Positions 9,427 to 18,521 of a stretch of 64,000 nt of DNA are shown here, piece after piece. Location: contig NZ_JACAOY010000006.1 in assembly GCF_013385985.1 (NCBI RefSeq), positions 202,119 to 266,118 of the forward strand, written 5' to 3'. A program made the translations under genes and the position numbers. Within the stretch, counting starts at the first letter, position 1; each line of letters opens with the position of its first letter. The DNA comes from Pseudomonas sp. B6002 (lineage in GTDB: Bacteria > Pseudomonadota > Gammaproteobacteria > Pseudomonadales > Pseudomonadaceae). The notes under the pieces are model-generated. The model saw nothing but the letters and a program-made list of their open reading frames with translations. It was not told the origin of the DNA and did not search any database.

Positions 9427-11261
9427 ACGCCGATCTGATTCTGTTCAATGGCCAGTTCCACACCGTGGACCGTGAAAACCCGCGCGCCACCGCCGTCGCT
9501 ATCAGTGGTGGGCGTTTCGTCGTCGTGGGCACCGATGGCGAGGCCATGGCCCTGCGCGGCAGCGGCACCCAGGTCATCGACCTCAAGGGTCGCACCGTCA
9601 TCCCCGGGCTCAACGACTCTCACCTGCACCTGATTCGTGGCGGGCTGAACTACAACCTCGAACTGCGCTGGGAAGGCGTGCCGTCCCTGGCCGATGCATT
9701 GCGCATGCTCAAGGACCAGGCCGACCGCACGCCAACCCCGCAATGGGTGCGCGTGGTGGGCGGCTGGAACGAATTCCAGTTCGCCGAAAAACGCATGCCC
9801 ACCCTCGACGAGCTGAACCAGGCCGCGCCCGACACCCCGGTGTTCGTACTGCACCTGTACGACCGCGCCTTGCTCAACCGCGCGGCCCTGCGCGTGGCCG
9901 GCTACACCAAGGACACGCCCAACCCACCGGGCGGCGAGATCGTGCGCGACAGCAACGGCAACCCCACCGGCATGCTGGTGGCGCGGCCCAACGCGATGAT
10001 CCTGTATGCGACCCTGGCCAAAGGCCCGAAATTGCCGCTGGAATACCAGGTCAACTCGACCCGCCAGTTCATGCGTGAACTCAACCGCCTGGGCCTCACC
10101 AGTGCGATCGACGCCGGTGGCGGTTTCCAGAACTACCCCGACGACTACGCGGTGATCGAACAGTTGGCCAAGGACGAACAGTTGACGGTGCGCATCGCCT
10201 ACAACCTGTTCACCCAGAAGCCCAAGGAAGAGCTCAGCGACTTCAAGAACTGGACCGGCAGCGTCACCCTGCACCAGGGCGATGACTACCTGCGTCACAA
10301 CGGCGCCGGCGAGATGCTGGTGTTCTCGGCCGCTGACTTCGAAGACTTCCTCGAACCCCGCCCGGACCTGCCGCTGACCATGGAGCAGGAACTGGAGCCG
10401 GTGGTGCGTCACTTGGTGGAGCAGCGTTGGCCGTTCCGCCTGCACGCCACCTATGACGAGTCCATCTCGCGCATGCTCGACGTGTTCGAGAAGGTCAACC
10501 GCGACATCCCGTTCAATGGCCTGCCGTGGTTCTTCGACCACGCCGAAACCATCACCCCGAAAAACATTGAGCGCGTGCGTGCCCTCGGCGGCGGGATTGC
10601 GATCCAGGACCGCATGGCGTTCCAGGGTGAATACTTCGTCGAGCGCTACGGCGCCAAGGCCGCCGAAGCCACGCCACCGATCCAGCGCATGCTCGCCGAA
10701 GGCGTGCCGGTGGGGGCGGGCACCGATGCCACGCGGGTGTCGAGCTACAACCCGTGGACCTCGCTGTACTGGATGGTCAGCGGCCGTACGGTAGGCGGCT
10801 TGGCGCTGCACGCCGAGGGCTTGCCGCGCCTCACCGCGCTGGAACTGTTTACCCACGGCAGCGCCTGGTTCTCGTCCGAGCAAGCCAAGAAAGGCCAGAT
10901 CAAGGTCGGCCAATTGGCGGACGTTGCTGCGCTGTCGGCGGACTTCTTCAGCGTCGAGGAAGAGGCCATCAAGTGGATCGAGTCGGTGCTCACCGTGGTC
11001 GGCGGCAAGGTGGTCTACGGCGCCGGCGACTTCGAAGAGTACGCACCGCCACACGTGCCGGTGCTGCCGGACTGGTCGCCGGTGGTCAAGGTGCCCGGGC
11101 ACTGGCGCCCGGGTGCGGCGTTGCAGGCTCAGGTGCACCAATGCAGCGGCCCGTGTGGCGTGCATGTGCACAGCCATGAAAAAGCGCGTCTTTCCAGCGT
11201 GCCGGTCAGCGACTTCCAGGGTTTCTGGGGTGCGTTCGGCTGCTCGTGTTTTGCCTTCTGA
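9423..11261 (+). CDS. YtcJ-like metal-dependent amidohydrolase
   Basis: A 612-residue amidohydrolase-superfamily protein. The N-terminal small beta domain (ADLILFNGQFHTVDRENP) leads to the metal-binding HxH motif in GLNDSHLHLIRGG at about residues 60-72; later His and Asp ligands are in FRLHATYDE, WFFDHAETI and GAGTDATRVSSYNPW. YtcJ relatives hydrolyse N-acyl or cyclic amide bonds, though few have known substrates. An unusual tail from about residue 560 carries clustered Cys and His (CSGPCGVHVHSHE and GCSCFAF), which is absent from typical YtcJ proteins and could bind another metal. Translationally coupled to the ABM gene, and followed by a cysteine hydrolase, suggesting a three-gene catabolic unit. 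Confidence 0.78.
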   Translation: MNADLILFNGQFHTVDRENPRATAVAISGGRFVVVGTDGEAMALRGSGTQVIDLKGRTVIPGLNDSHLHLIRGGLNYNLELRWEGVPSLADALRMLKDQADRTPTPQWVRVVGGWNEFQFAEKRMPTLDELNQAAPDTPVFVLHLYDRALLNRAALRVAGYTKDTPNPPGGEIVRDSNGNPTGMLVARPNAMILYATLAKGPKLPLEYQVNSTRQFMRELNRLGLTSAIDAGGGFQNYPDDYAVIEQLAKDEQLTVRIAYNLFTQKPKEELSDFKNWTGSVTLHQGDDYLRHNGAGEMLVFSAADFEDFLEPRPDLPLTMEQELEPVVRHLVEQRWPFRLHATYDESISRMLDVFEKVNRDIPFNGLPWFFDHAETITPKNIERVRALGGGIAIQDRMAFQGEYFVERYGAKAAEATPPIQRMLAEGVPVGAGTDATRVSSYNPWTSLYWMVSGRTVGGLALHAEGLPRLTALELFTHGSAWFSSEQAKKGQIKVGQLADVAALSADFFSVEEEAIKWIESVLTVVGGKVVYGAGDFEEYAPPHVPVLPDWSPVVKVPGHWRPGAALQAQVHQCSGPCGVHVHSHEKARLSSVPVSDFQGFWGAFGCSCFAF

Positions 11262-11290
11262 TTACCCAACCCCCGTTAGGAGATAACCCC

Positions 11291-11905
11291 ATGGCTTACA
11301 ACCGTTTGAACAAAGATGACGCCGTCGTACTGCTGGTCGACCACCAGACTGGCCTGATCTCCCTGGTGCAGGACTTCTCGCCCAACGAGTTCAAGAACAA
11401 CGTGCTGGCCCTGGCGGACCTGGCCAAGTTCTTCAACTTGCCGACCATCCTCACCACCAGCTTTGAAAGCGGCCCCAACGGCCCGCTGGTGCCGGAACTC
11501 AAGGAAATGTTCCCGGACGCGCCATACATTCCGCGCCCTGGCCAGATCAATGCGTGGGACAACGAAGACTTCGTCAAGGCCGTCAAGGCGACCGGGCGCA
11601 AGCAGATCATCATCGCGGGCGTGGTAACGGATGTCTGTGTGGCGTTCCCGACCCTGTGCGCACTGGCTGAAGGCTTTGAGGTGTTCGTGGTCACCGACGC
11701 GTCCGGCACCTTCAACGAAACCGTGCAACAAGCCGCCTGGGCACGCATGAGTGCGGCCGGCGCGCAACTGGTGAACTGGTTCTCGGTGGCCTGCGAGCTG
11801 CAGATCGACTGGCGCAACGACATGGAAGGCCTGGCCAACCTGCTGTCCCAGCGCATCCCGAACTACCGCAACCTGATGAACAGCTACACAGCGTTTACTA
11901 AGTAA
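11291..11905 (+). CDS. Isochorismatase-family cysteine hydrolase, YcaC-like
   Basis: A 204-residue alpha/beta hydrolase of the isochorismatase-like family. Catalytic Asp17 is in VLLVDHQTG and nucleophile Cys116 in AGVVTDVCVAFP; the cis-peptide Val-Val-Thr before the Cys is typical. The closest match I recognise is YcaC, an octameric hydrolase of unknown substrate. The start was set at ATGGCTTAC, preceded by TAGGAGA; an earlier in-frame ATG would overlap the amidohydrolase. Probably works on the product of the preceding amidohydrolase. Confidence 0.82.
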   Translation: MAYNRLNKDDAVVLLVDHQTGLISLVQDFSPNEFKNNVLALADLAKFFNLPTILTTSFESGPNGPLVPELKEMFPDAPYIPRPGQINAWDNEDFVKAVKATGRKQIIIAGVVTDVCVAFPTLCALAEGFEVFVVTDASGTFNETVQQAAWARMSAAGAQLVNWFSVACELQIDWRNDMEGLANLLSQRIPNYRNLMNSYTAFTK

Positions 11906-11934
11906 TTATCGCTAGAGAACAACGCTGAACCCCC

Positions 11935-12024
11935 GTGGGAGCCGGGCTTGCCCGCGATGGCGGAGTGTCAGTCGACAGTAACGTCTGCTGATACACCGCC
12001 ATCGCAGGCAAGCCAGCTCCCACA
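11935..12024. repeat. REP-like inverted repeat pair
   Basis: Arms GTGGGAGCCGGGCTTGCCCGC and GCAGGCAAGCCAGCTCCCAC flank about 50 bases. It lies between the YcaC-like gene and the downstream regulator, inside a 183-base gap. Confidence 0.85.
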
Positions 12025-12088
12025 TTTTGTTTTGTGGTGTTGCTACTGGCGCGCTATAAAACCGCTAAATGTCCACCGAGAAGCGACA

Positions 12089-12970
12089 ATGAACCCCTTC
12101 GAAGACATGCGCCTGTTCTGCCAGGTCATGGAGTCCGGCAGTTTCACCGCCGCCGCCGAGCAACTGGGCCTGTCCAAGCAATTTGTCAGCCGCCGCCTGA
12201 TCCAGCTGGAAGATCGCCTGGGCGTGCGCCTGCTCAACCGTTCCACCCGCCGCCTGGACGTTACACCACTCGGCCAGAGTTACTACGAATCCGCCTTGCG
12301 CCTGCTCGGAGAAGTCGAGCAAGTCGAGCAGGGCATCGCCGGCCAGAACAGCGAGCCGCGCGGCACCCTGCGCCTGAGTGCGCCGTTGTCGTTTGCCATG
12401 GCCCATTTGGGCTGCCTGTTGCCGCTGTTCCTGCAGCGCCATCCCCAGGTGTCGGTGGAAGTCGACCTCAGTGACCGTCCTGTCGACCTGATCGGCGAAG
12501 GCTATGACCTGGTGCTGCGTATCGGCACCCTGGAAGACTCCACCCTGATCGCCCGCCGCATCGCCAGCATCCCGCGGGTGTACTGCGCCAGCCCCGCGTA
12601 CCTGGCCCTGCGCGGCACGCCGCAAAAACCCGAAGACCTCAATGAGCACGACTGCCTGCCATACGGCCATGGCCGTCAGGTTCAGTGGCGCTTCAAGGGC
12701 AAGGTGCAGGCGTTGAACGTGAGTGGGCGCATGCGCGTGAACAACGGCGATTTGCTGCGCGACACCGCTATCGCCGGCCTGGGGGTGACGTACTTGCCCA
12801 CCTTTATCGTCGGCGACGCGTTGAAGGACGGCCGCCTGGTCACGGTCCTGGACGACTTCGCCCCCGAAGCCCTGACCCTGTCGGCGGTGTACCCCCAGCA
12901 CCGGCAGAGTTCACGGCCGGTGCAGGCGTTGGTGGAGTTTTTGCGCGAACAGCTGGCGCAGGGCTGCTGA
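12089..12970 (+). CDS. LysR-family transcriptional regulator
   Basis: 293 residues: HTH at about residues 18-60 (GSFTAAAEQLGLSKQFVSRRLIQLE), then a CbbR-type effector domain with the LRLSAPLSFAMAHLGCLLP and RIGTLEDSTLIARRI strands of the large LysR subgroup that controls catabolic and detoxification genes. I chose ATGAACCCC because conserved homology starts there; the frame is open further up through the repeat. It points the same way as the three-gene unit before it and may regulate that unit or the convergent dehydrogenase gene ten bases downstream. Confidence 0.83.
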   Translation: MNPFEDMRLFCQVMESGSFTAAAEQLGLSKQFVSRRLIQLEDRLGVRLLNRSTRRLDVTPLGQSYYESALRLLGEVEQVEQGIAGQNSEPRGTLRLSAPLSFAMAHLGCLLPLFLQRHPQVSVEVDLSDRPVDLIGEGYDLVLRIGTLEDSTLIARRIASIPRVYCASPAYLALRGTPQKPEDLNEHDCLPYGHGRQVQWRFKGKVQALNVSGRMRVNNGDLLRDTAIAGLGVTYLPTFIVGDALKDGRLVTVLDDFAPEALTLSAVYPQHRQSSRPVQALVEFLREQLAQGC

Positions 12971-12980
12971 CGGGCAAGCG

Positions 12981-13928
12981 TCAGCGGTTGGCGAGGTTCG
13001 CCAATTCGAGACCCGCGACATACCGCTCCAGATTCGCCAAAAACGCGTCGGCAATCTCATGGCGGCTGTGAGTCGAAATCGCTGATGTATGGGGCGACAA
13101 CCGTACCCTCGGGTGCGTGTACAGCGGATGCCCGTCCGGCAAGGGTTCCGGTTCGGTCACGTCCAGCGACGCCAGGCCGACCTGCCCATTGTCCAGCGCC
13201 TCCACCAACGCCTCCTGATCCACCAAACCGCCGCGTGCGATGTTGATCAGGTGCAGCCCTGGCTTCGCGCTGCCCAGCACATCGCGGTCGACGATTTGCC
13301 GCGTCGCCTCGGTCAGCGGCGCCGCCAGCACCAGGTGATCGGCGCGGGCGAACAGGTCGTGGATGTCCTTGGCCGCCTGCACACCGTCGACGCCAAACGG
13401 CGCTGTGCTCTGACGCAACGCCACGACGTTTATGCCCAAGGCCAGTGCCTTGTGCGCCAGGCGTTCGCCAATTGCACCAAAGCCGAGGATGCCCAGTGTG
13501 GTGCCTTTGAGCGGACGCAGCGGGGTGAAACTCCACTGCGCATCGTTCACCCAGATGTCCGGCAAATGCTTGGACGCCGCAAAGATCGCCGCCAGGGCGA
13601 ACTCGGCAAGGTTGTCGGCGGCGCTGCCACGTGAGGTGGTGACCGGCGGGCCGTTGAACAGCCACTGCGGGTAGAAGTCGATGCCCGACGACACCAGGTG
13701 CACCCATTGCGCGCCATACGGCCAGCCCGGTGGCGGGGTGTCCGGGGCGGTGTAGCCGCGCACGTTGATCGGGCGCAGCAACAGGATAGTGGCCTGGGGC
13801 GGCAGGTCGCTGGGCACGCCCACCGGCACGCCGATCACCTGGGCCTGCGGGTGGTGCGCGGCGAGGCGCTGGCGGATCACGTCGTTGTAATCCTCGTCCA
13901 ACTGGCTGGCAATAATCACCTGGGTCAT
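12981..13928 (-). CDS. D-isomer-specific 2-hydroxyacid dehydrogenase
   Basis: A 315-residue NAD(P)-linked oxidoreductase. The Rossmann motif GILGFGAIGERLA is near residue 145, the catalytic Arg is in NIARGGLVD, the Glu in DVTEPEPLPDGHPLY and the acid-base His in SPHTSAIS. Such enzymes interconvert 2-oxo and D-2-hydroxy acids. Its start overlaps the stop of the acyl-CoA-dehydrogenase-like gene by four bases, so it belongs to the sulfur operon and may process the keto or aldehyde acid left after C-S cleavage (inference). Substrate unknown. Confidence 0.83.
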   Translation of the reverse strand: MTQVIIASQLDEDYNDVIRQRLAAHHPQAQVIGVPVGVPSDLPPQATILLLRPINVRGYTAPDTPPPGWPYGAQWVHLVSSGIDFYPQWLFNGPPVTTSRGSAADNLAEFALAAIFAASKHLPDIWVNDAQWSFTPLRPLKGTTLGILGFGAIGERLAHKALALGINVVALRQSTAPFGVDGVQAAKDIHDLFARADHLVLAAPLTEATRQIVDRDVLGSAKPGLHLINIARGGLVDQEALVEALDNGQVGLASLDVTEPEPLPDGHPLYTHPRVRLSPHTSAISTHSRHEIADAFLANLERYVAGLELANLANR

Positions 13929-15094
13929 GGGCGTTCCTTCTCACGTTGGGCGAACACCGCTTTGCCGACGCCTTGCAACACGGCGTCGTTCTGCGGGGTG
14001 TGTACGCGACTGCACAGCACGTCGCGGTAATGCCGTTGCAGCGGGCTATGGCGCGACAGGCCGGGGTTGCCCGAGGCCTCGATGGCCAGTTCCACGGCAC
14101 GGATGGCGTTATTGGTCACCAGGTACTTCAACTGCGCCGCGTTGGCGGCCGGGGTGTGGCCTTCTGCCGCGGCGTCGAGCAGGCTGCGGTTGGCAAACAG
14201 CAGGGTGTCGATATGGCCGACGGTCTCCTGGAACCGCGGCAGGGTCGACAGGGCTGCACCGAGGTTGGACGGCTTGCGTGCTTCCAGCCAGTTCACCAGC
14301 CAGTCCCGCGCGGCCTGGGCCACGGCGTCATACACCGATGACAGCAGCACCGACATCCACAGGAAACCCTCGCCATCCAGCTCCGGCGATGGTGCGCTCC
14401 AGGGGCTGACGCCGACGGCGTGGTCCAGCGGCACCAGCACGTTGTCGAGTACCACTTCATGGCTGCAGGTGGCGCGCATGCCCAAATGGTCCCAGGTGTC
14501 GATGATGCTCACGCCGGGGCTGTCCTTGGGCACCAGCCAGGCGCCCACCAGCGGGTCCGGGTCATCGCTGCGCGCCCACACGCTGAACCAGCTCAGGCCG
14601 TGGCTGCCGGTGGAGTAGATCTTGCGCCCGCTGATGCGCCAGCCTTCGGCCGTGCGTACCGCCGTGGTCGCCGGCAGGCCGCCACGGGCCGGGGTGCCGA
14701 GGTCGGGCTCGACGCGCAGGGCGTTGATCAACGCGCCGTTGCGTACTGCGTCCTCGGCCACTTGCTGGCGCAGGTGTGCAGGCCAGGTCTTGCTGTCTTG
14801 CAGGCGGGTGTGTTGCAGGTACTGCATCACCAGGATCAGCGCCGTGGAGGGTTCGCCCTTGGCAATCGCGCTGATCGCCTTGCGCGCCTGGGGCAGGCTG
14901 GCACCGCCACCGCCGAGGGCCTTGGGCACGGTGAGGGCGACCAGGCCGTGTTCGTGCAGCAACTTGAAGTTGGCGTGGGGGAAGGCGCCGCTCTCGTCAT
15001 ACAGGTGCGCGGTGCTCGCCAGTTCGGCGCTGAGGCGTTCGAGCAGAGCTTCGAAATTGGCGACTTCCACGGAGCGTAGGGATGGCTGAGTCAT
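13925..15094 (-). CDS. Acyl-CoA dehydrogenase-like flavoprotein (SfnB/DszC type)
   Basis: About 389 residues with the three-domain acyl-CoA dehydrogenase layout: N-terminal helices, a beta domain with GWRISGRKIYSTGSHGLSWFSVWA, and C-terminal helices ending in HYRDVLCSRVHTPQND. The HxxR(x)xxH-like C-terminal region and the lack of a clear catalytic Glu place it nearer to flavin-dependent monooxygenases such as DszC and the sulfur-starvation proteins SfnB/SfnC than to true fatty acyl dehydrogenases. These act on sulfones or thiols when sulfate is short. I used ATGACTCAG as start, with GAG nine bases before; ATGs two codons upstream are equally open. Confidence 0.75.
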   Translation of the reverse strand: MTQPSLRSVEVANFEALLERLSAELASTAHLYDESGAFPHANFKLLHEHGLVALTVPKALGGGGASLPQARKAISAIAKGEPSTALILVMQYLQHTRLQDSKTWPAHLRQQVAEDAVRNGALINALRVEPDLGTPARGGLPATTAVRTAEGWRISGRKIYSTGSHGLSWFSVWARSDDPDPLVGAWLVPKDSPGVSIIDTWDHLGMRATCSHEVVLDNVLVPLDHAVGVSPWSAPSPELDGEGFLWMSVLLSSVYDAVAQAARDWLVNWLEARKPSNLGAALSTLPRFQETVGHIDTLLFANRSLLDAAAEGHTPAANAAQLKYLVTNNAIRAVELAIEASGNPGLSRHSPLQRHYRDVLCSRVHTPQNDAVLQGVGKAVFAQREKERP

Positions 15095-15116
15095 AAGCAT
15101 GTACTCGATCAAAAAG

Positions 15117-15201
15117 TGTAGGAGCCGGCTTGCCGGCGATGGCGGCAGAAGGCTTTGCGCATGGCTTGGGGGCCAATCGCCGGCAAGCCGGGCTCCTACA
15201 G
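15117..15201. repeat. REP-like inverted repeat pair
   Basis: Arms TGTAGGAGCCGGCTTGCCGG and CCGGCAAGCCGGGCTCCTACA flank about 40 bases in the gap between the peroxiredoxin-like gene and the acyl-CoA-dehydrogenase-like gene, possibly splitting the sulfur operon into two transcripts. Confidence 0.85.
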
Positions 15202-15217
15202 GGGGGGGCGGTGTGGG

Positions 15218-15901
15218 TCAGATGGCGAGGCGCACGGGTTGCTGGCCCAGCAGGTGTTCCACCGCTTGCAACACCGGCTCGGCTTCCGTGCGCACCAACC
15301 AATCCGGGCTGACTTCCACGAACGCCACGGTGCCGTCCCGGGCGATCACCACCACGGTCGGTTGCGGCAATTCCCATGTCCCGGTGCCGGTGGTGTCGCC
15401 GATGTGATTGCCCTTGGCCAACGCCGCGTTTCGCGAGGCGTCGTCAAAGCTGTAGAGAATGCCCAGCCGCCGCCCGAGGTTGTTGTCCGGGTCGCTGGCC
15501 ACTAGCAGTCGCAGGGTGTGCCGGGTCTTGATCTCCACCAGGCGCTCCGGCACCTGCGGGCTGACCGCGACTAACGGCACGCCCCATTCCCGCAGGCGTG
15601 GGTAGAGCTGGCGCTCGTAATAGGGCAGGGCGAGGTTGCACGCGGGGCAGCCTGCAAAGCGGAAAAAGATCAGCACCGCCGGGCCGTCGGCCAGCAGCAG
15701 CTCACGGTTCAGTTCGCCACCTTCCACGTTCAGTAGAGTAAAAGGGTCCAGCTCGTCACCGACCTGCACGTAGTTGTCAGGCTGCGCTTCGTCCACCAGG
15801 CGCTGGCGCTGGTCGATGTTGACCTGCAAGGCGGCCGGCGCCCAGGTGGCCAGGCGTTCGGCATGCAGGTCGGCCAACTGACGGTTGAGGGACTCGCTCA
15901 T
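15218..15901 (-). CDS. Peroxiredoxin-like (AhpC/TSA) thiol protein
   Basis: A 227-residue thioredoxin-fold protein. The active region reads [17 protein letters not shown], with Cys85 and Cys88 forming a CPAC motif in the position of the peroxidatic cysteine. A CxxC at this place is more typical of the AhpC/TSA subfamily annotated as thiol reductases than of standard 2-Cys peroxiredoxins. It overlaps the NtaA-like monooxygenase gene by four bases. A role in protecting sulfur metabolites or removing the peroxide made by uncoupled flavin monooxygenases would fit (inference). Confidence 0.78.
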   Translation of the reverse strand: MSESLNRQLADLHAERLATWAPAALQVNIDQRQRLVDEAQPDNYVQVGDELDPFTLLNVEGGELNRELLLADGPAVLIFFRFAGCPACNLALPYYERQLYPRLREWGVPLVAVSPQVPERLVEIKTRHTLRLLVASDPDNNLGRRLGILYSFDDASRNAALAKGNHIGDTTGTGTWELPQPTVVVIARDGTVAFVEVSPDWLVRTEAEPVLQAVEHLLGQQPVRLAI

Positions 15902-17247
15902 GCCAGTGCCTCCTGTTCTGTCTCCACTTCGTTTGCAACGCTGTAGCGGTTGGCCGGCACGTCCAGGCCCAGGTTGTCGCGCAGGGTCTGGCCGCTGTAC
16001 TCGGTGCGGAACAGGCCACGCTGTTGCAACACCGGCACCACCAGTTCGGTGAAGTACTGCAAGCCATCGGGCAGTACCGAGTTGATGATGAAGCCGTCGC
16101 TGGCGCCGGTCTCGAACCAGGTCTGGATCGCATCGGCCACTTGCTCCGGGGTGCCGACAAAATCACGTTTGGGCCGCGAGAACCGCAAGGCCACTTCGCG
16201 CAGGGTCAGGCCTTCGTCCCTGGCCAGTTGCTTGACGCGGTCGGAGCCGCCTTTCTGGCTGTTGGCGCCCAGGTCGCCGAGTTCCGGGAAGGGGGCGTCG
16301 AGCGGGTACTGGCTGAAGTCGTGGTCATTGAACGGGCGGCCCAGGGCGACGATCGCATCCTCTACGGTCACCAGGTCCACGGCTTGCTGGTAGCGGCTTT
16401 CCACCTCGGCTTCATCGCGCCCGACAATCGGGCGAATACCCGGCAGGATCGACAGGCTGTCGGCGTCACGCCCGAAGCCCTGGGCGCGGCGCTTGAGGTC
16501 CTGGGTGTAGGCCAGGCCTTCTTCGATGCTCTCCACGTGCACAAAGATCGCATCGGAGTGTTCGGCGGCAAAGTTGCGCCCGTCTTCGGAGGTGCCCGCC
16601 TGGAAGATCACCGGCTGGCCCTGGCGAGAGCGCGCGATATTCAGCGGGCCCTTGACCGAGAAAAACTCGCCCTTGTGTTTGAGTGCGTGCAGCTTGGCGG
16701 GGGCGAAAAACTCGCCGCTGTGTTTGTTGTAGGAGAAGGCGTCATCTTCCCAGGAATCCCACAGGCCCTTGACCACGTTCAGATGTTCCTTGGCGATGCG
16801 GTAGCGCACCGCGTGCGGCGGGTGCTCGGCCTTGCCGAAGTTGTCGGCGGTGCCGCTGAGCCAGGAGGTGACCACGTTCCACCCGGCCCGGCCGCCGCTG
16901 ATGTGGTCCAGGGACGCAAACTGGCGCGCCACCTGGTAGGGCTCGGTGTAGCTGACGGTCACGGTGGCGACCAGGCCGATATTGCTGGTCAGCGCGGCCA
17001 GGGCCGACAGGATGGTCAGCGGCTCGAAACGGTTGAGGTAGTGCGGGCTGGACTTGGCGTGGATGTGCAGGCTGTCGGCGATGAACACGAAGTCGAACTT
17101 GGCGCTTTCGGCCAGCTCGGTCTGCTGCTTGTAGAAACCAAAGTTAGTACTGGCATTCGGTTGCGCCTGCGGGTGGCGCCATTCGCCCCAGCCGTGACCG
17201 ACGCCGTGGACCATGGCACCGAGTTTGAGTTGACGTGGCTTGCTCAT
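15898..17247 (-). CDS. FMN-dependent monooxygenase, NtaA/SnaA/DszA family
   Basis: A 449-residue luciferase-like TIM-barrel enzyme of the large (~450 aa) NtaA/SnaA/DszA branch. Recognisable blocks: [17 protein letters not shown] at the N-terminus, [35 protein letters not shown], and the [14 protein letters not shown] motif characteristic of the branch; [20 protein letters not shown] follows. These enzymes use FMNH2 and O2 to hydroxylate and split C-N or C-S bonds. Neighbouring sulfonate binding protein, 15 bases upstream, suggests an organosulfur substrate. No flavin reductase gene is visible in the window, so reduced FMN must come from elsewhere. Confidence 0.86.
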   Translation of the reverse strand: MSKPRQLKLGAMVHGVGHGWGEWRHPQAQPNASTNFGFYKQQTELAESAKFDFVFIADSLHIHAKSSPHYLNRFEPLTILSALAALTSNIGLVATVTVSYTEPYQVARQFASLDHISGGRAGWNVVTSWLSGTADNFGKAEHPPHAVRYRIAKEHLNVVKGLWDSWEDDAFSYNKHSGEFFAPAKLHALKHKGEFFSVKGPLNIARSRQGQPVIFQAGTSEDGRNFAAEHSDAIFVHVESIEEGLAYTQDLKRRAQGFGRDADSLSILPGIRPIVGRDEAEVESRYQQAVDLVTVEDAIVALGRPFNDHDFSQYPLDAPFPELGDLGANSQKGGSDRVKQLARDEGLTLREVALRFSRPKRDFVGTPEQVADAIQTWFETGASDGFIINSVLPDGLQYFTELVVPVLQQRGLFRTEYSGQTLRDNLGLDVPANRYSVANEVETEQEALA

Positions 17248-17262
17248 GTTCTGCTCCTTGTT

Positions 17263-18237
17263 TCAGCGCGAGGCTTGGGAAAGTGGGACACGCTTGGCGT
17301 TAAAGCTCTTGTCGAAACCCTGCGACACGTCGATGTGCTTGGGCAGCAGGCCTTCCTGTTGGTAGGTGTCGGCCGTGGCTTGCAGGCCGCTGATCACGCT
17401 GTCGTCAATCGCCACCGGGCTCAGGTGGGTGTCCTTGGCCACCTCCAGGTGTACGGCCAGGGGCAGGCCGGTGATCTTGGCTTGAGCGGCGGCGTATTCG
17501 TCGGGGTGCACGTTGGCCCAGGCATAGGCCCGGTCGACCCGCGCCACAAAGTCATCCAGTTGCACGCGCTTGTCGGCGATCGCCTGGCCGGTGGCGGCGA
17601 AGTACAGGTGGTTGCTCAACAGCTTGTTGCCGCTGATCAGCACACGGGCGTGGCTTTGGGAGGTGACGACGGTGGTGTAGGGGTCCCAGGTGGCCCAGGC
17701 GTCGACGGTGCCGTTGTCCAGCACCAGGCGTGATTCGCTGGGCAGCAGGAAGATGAATTGCACGTCCTTTGTGCTCAGGCCGGCGCTGGCCAGGGCCTTG
17801 ATCGCCAGGTAATGGCCGATGGAGCCGCGCCCGGTGACGATTTTCTTGCCCTTGAGGTCGGCCACGGTCTTGATCGGCGAGTTCTCTGGCACCAGCAGGG
17901 CCGTGGTGTTGCGCCCTTCGGCGTGGATGATACTGACCACCTTGAGCGAGGCACCCGCGCCGAGTGCGAACACATAAGGCGCGTCGCCCAAGGCGCCCAC
18001 ATCCACCGCGCCGGCATTCAGGGCTTCACCCAAGGGCGAGGCGGAAGGGAATTCCGACCATTGGATTTCATAAGGCACATTCTTCGTTTCGCCGGAGACT
18101 TCCAGCAGCGCCTTGATGGTGGATTTCTGGTTGGCCACCCGCAGCGGTTGCAGGTCGGCGGCGTGTGCGGTGCTGATCAGGCCGAGGGCCAGGGCGGTGC
18201 CCAGGAGCAGGCGTTTGAAGGGGGTGGTAAAGACCAT
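17263..18237 (-). CDS. Aliphatic sulfonate-type ABC substrate-binding protein (SsuA-like)
   Basis: A 324-residue exported receptor. The signal peptide covers about residues 1-26, ending in ISTAHA before ADLQPLRVANQKS. Then comes the SsuA fold with EIQWSEFPSASPLGEALNAGAVDVGALGDAPYVFALGAGA, close to sulfonate receptors. No permease or ATPase gene adjoins it, so it is an orphan receptor that probably feeds a transporter encoded elsewhere, perhaps the system whose receptor ends at base 867. First gene of the sulfur operon, with the proposed operator about 115 bases upstream of its start. Confidence 0.86.
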   Translation of the reverse strand: MVFTTPFKRLLLGTALALGLISTAHAADLQPLRVANQKSTIKALLEVSGETKNVPYEIQWSEFPSASPLGEALNAGAVDVGALGDAPYVFALGAGASLKVVSIIHAEGRNTTALLVPENSPIKTVADLKGKKIVTGRGSIGHYLAIKALASAGLSTKDVQFIFLLPSESRLVLDNGTVDAWATWDPYTTVVTSQSHARVLISGNKLLSNHLYFAATGQAIADKRVQLDDFVARVDRAYAWANVHPDEYAAAQAKITGLPLAVHLEVAKDTHLSPVAIDDSVISGLQATADTYQQEGLLPKHIDVSQGFDKSFNAKRVPLSQASR

Positions 18238-18350
18238 GGGATGCAGGCTCCAGGTAGCTCGAAAAAGGGTTTGGCTACCTCCGCCTGGAGAAGGGGTCGG
18301 TGAGGACTTAACGTTATTCCCATAAAAACTCCCTGTGAAGTTCTTTTTGG

Positions 18351-18370
18351 TTATAAGTTAATCATTAAAA
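18351..18370 (-). promoter_or_regulatory. Proposed sulfur-regulon operator, copy 1 (before sulfonate receptor)
   Basis: On the minus strand it reads TTTTAATGATTAACTTATAA, matching copies near the dioxygenase, the class II aldolase and the SsuD-like gene. It sits in AT-rich DNA 114-133 bases before the receptor start. A block TGATCATT follows five bases further upstream, as it does seven bases beyond copy 4. Confidence 0.55.
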
Positions 18371-18421
18371 TACCTGATCATTATTTATCTGATTATTCCT
18401 ATATTGCATGTTAATACGACC

Positions 18422-18512
18422 TGTAGTGAGCGGGTTCGCCCCGCGCCGCGGTCTCCCAGGCGCCTGATACACACCTGACACACCGCCGCGCGGGGCAAGC
18501 CCGCTCACTACA
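18422..18512. repeat. Inverted repeat of a second REP class
   Basis: Arms TGTAGTGAGCGGGTTCGCC and GGGCAAGCCCGCTCACTACA flank about 50 bases. The sequence differs from the TGTAGGAGCCGGC class but has the same size and layout, so it is a distinct REP family member. It separates two genes on the same strand, after the rhodanese gene end. Confidence 0.8.
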
Positions 18513-18521
18513 AGTTGAGGG

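Noticed and set aside
9354-11177. 607-codon minus-strand frame opposite the amidohydrolase
   Set aside because: No recognisable motif; complete overlap with a gene that has intact metal-binding motifs on the other strand.
16024-17733. 569-codon plus-strand frame opposite the NtaA-like monooxygenase
   Set aside because: Antisense shadow; the minus-strand gene has full family motifs and operon spacing.
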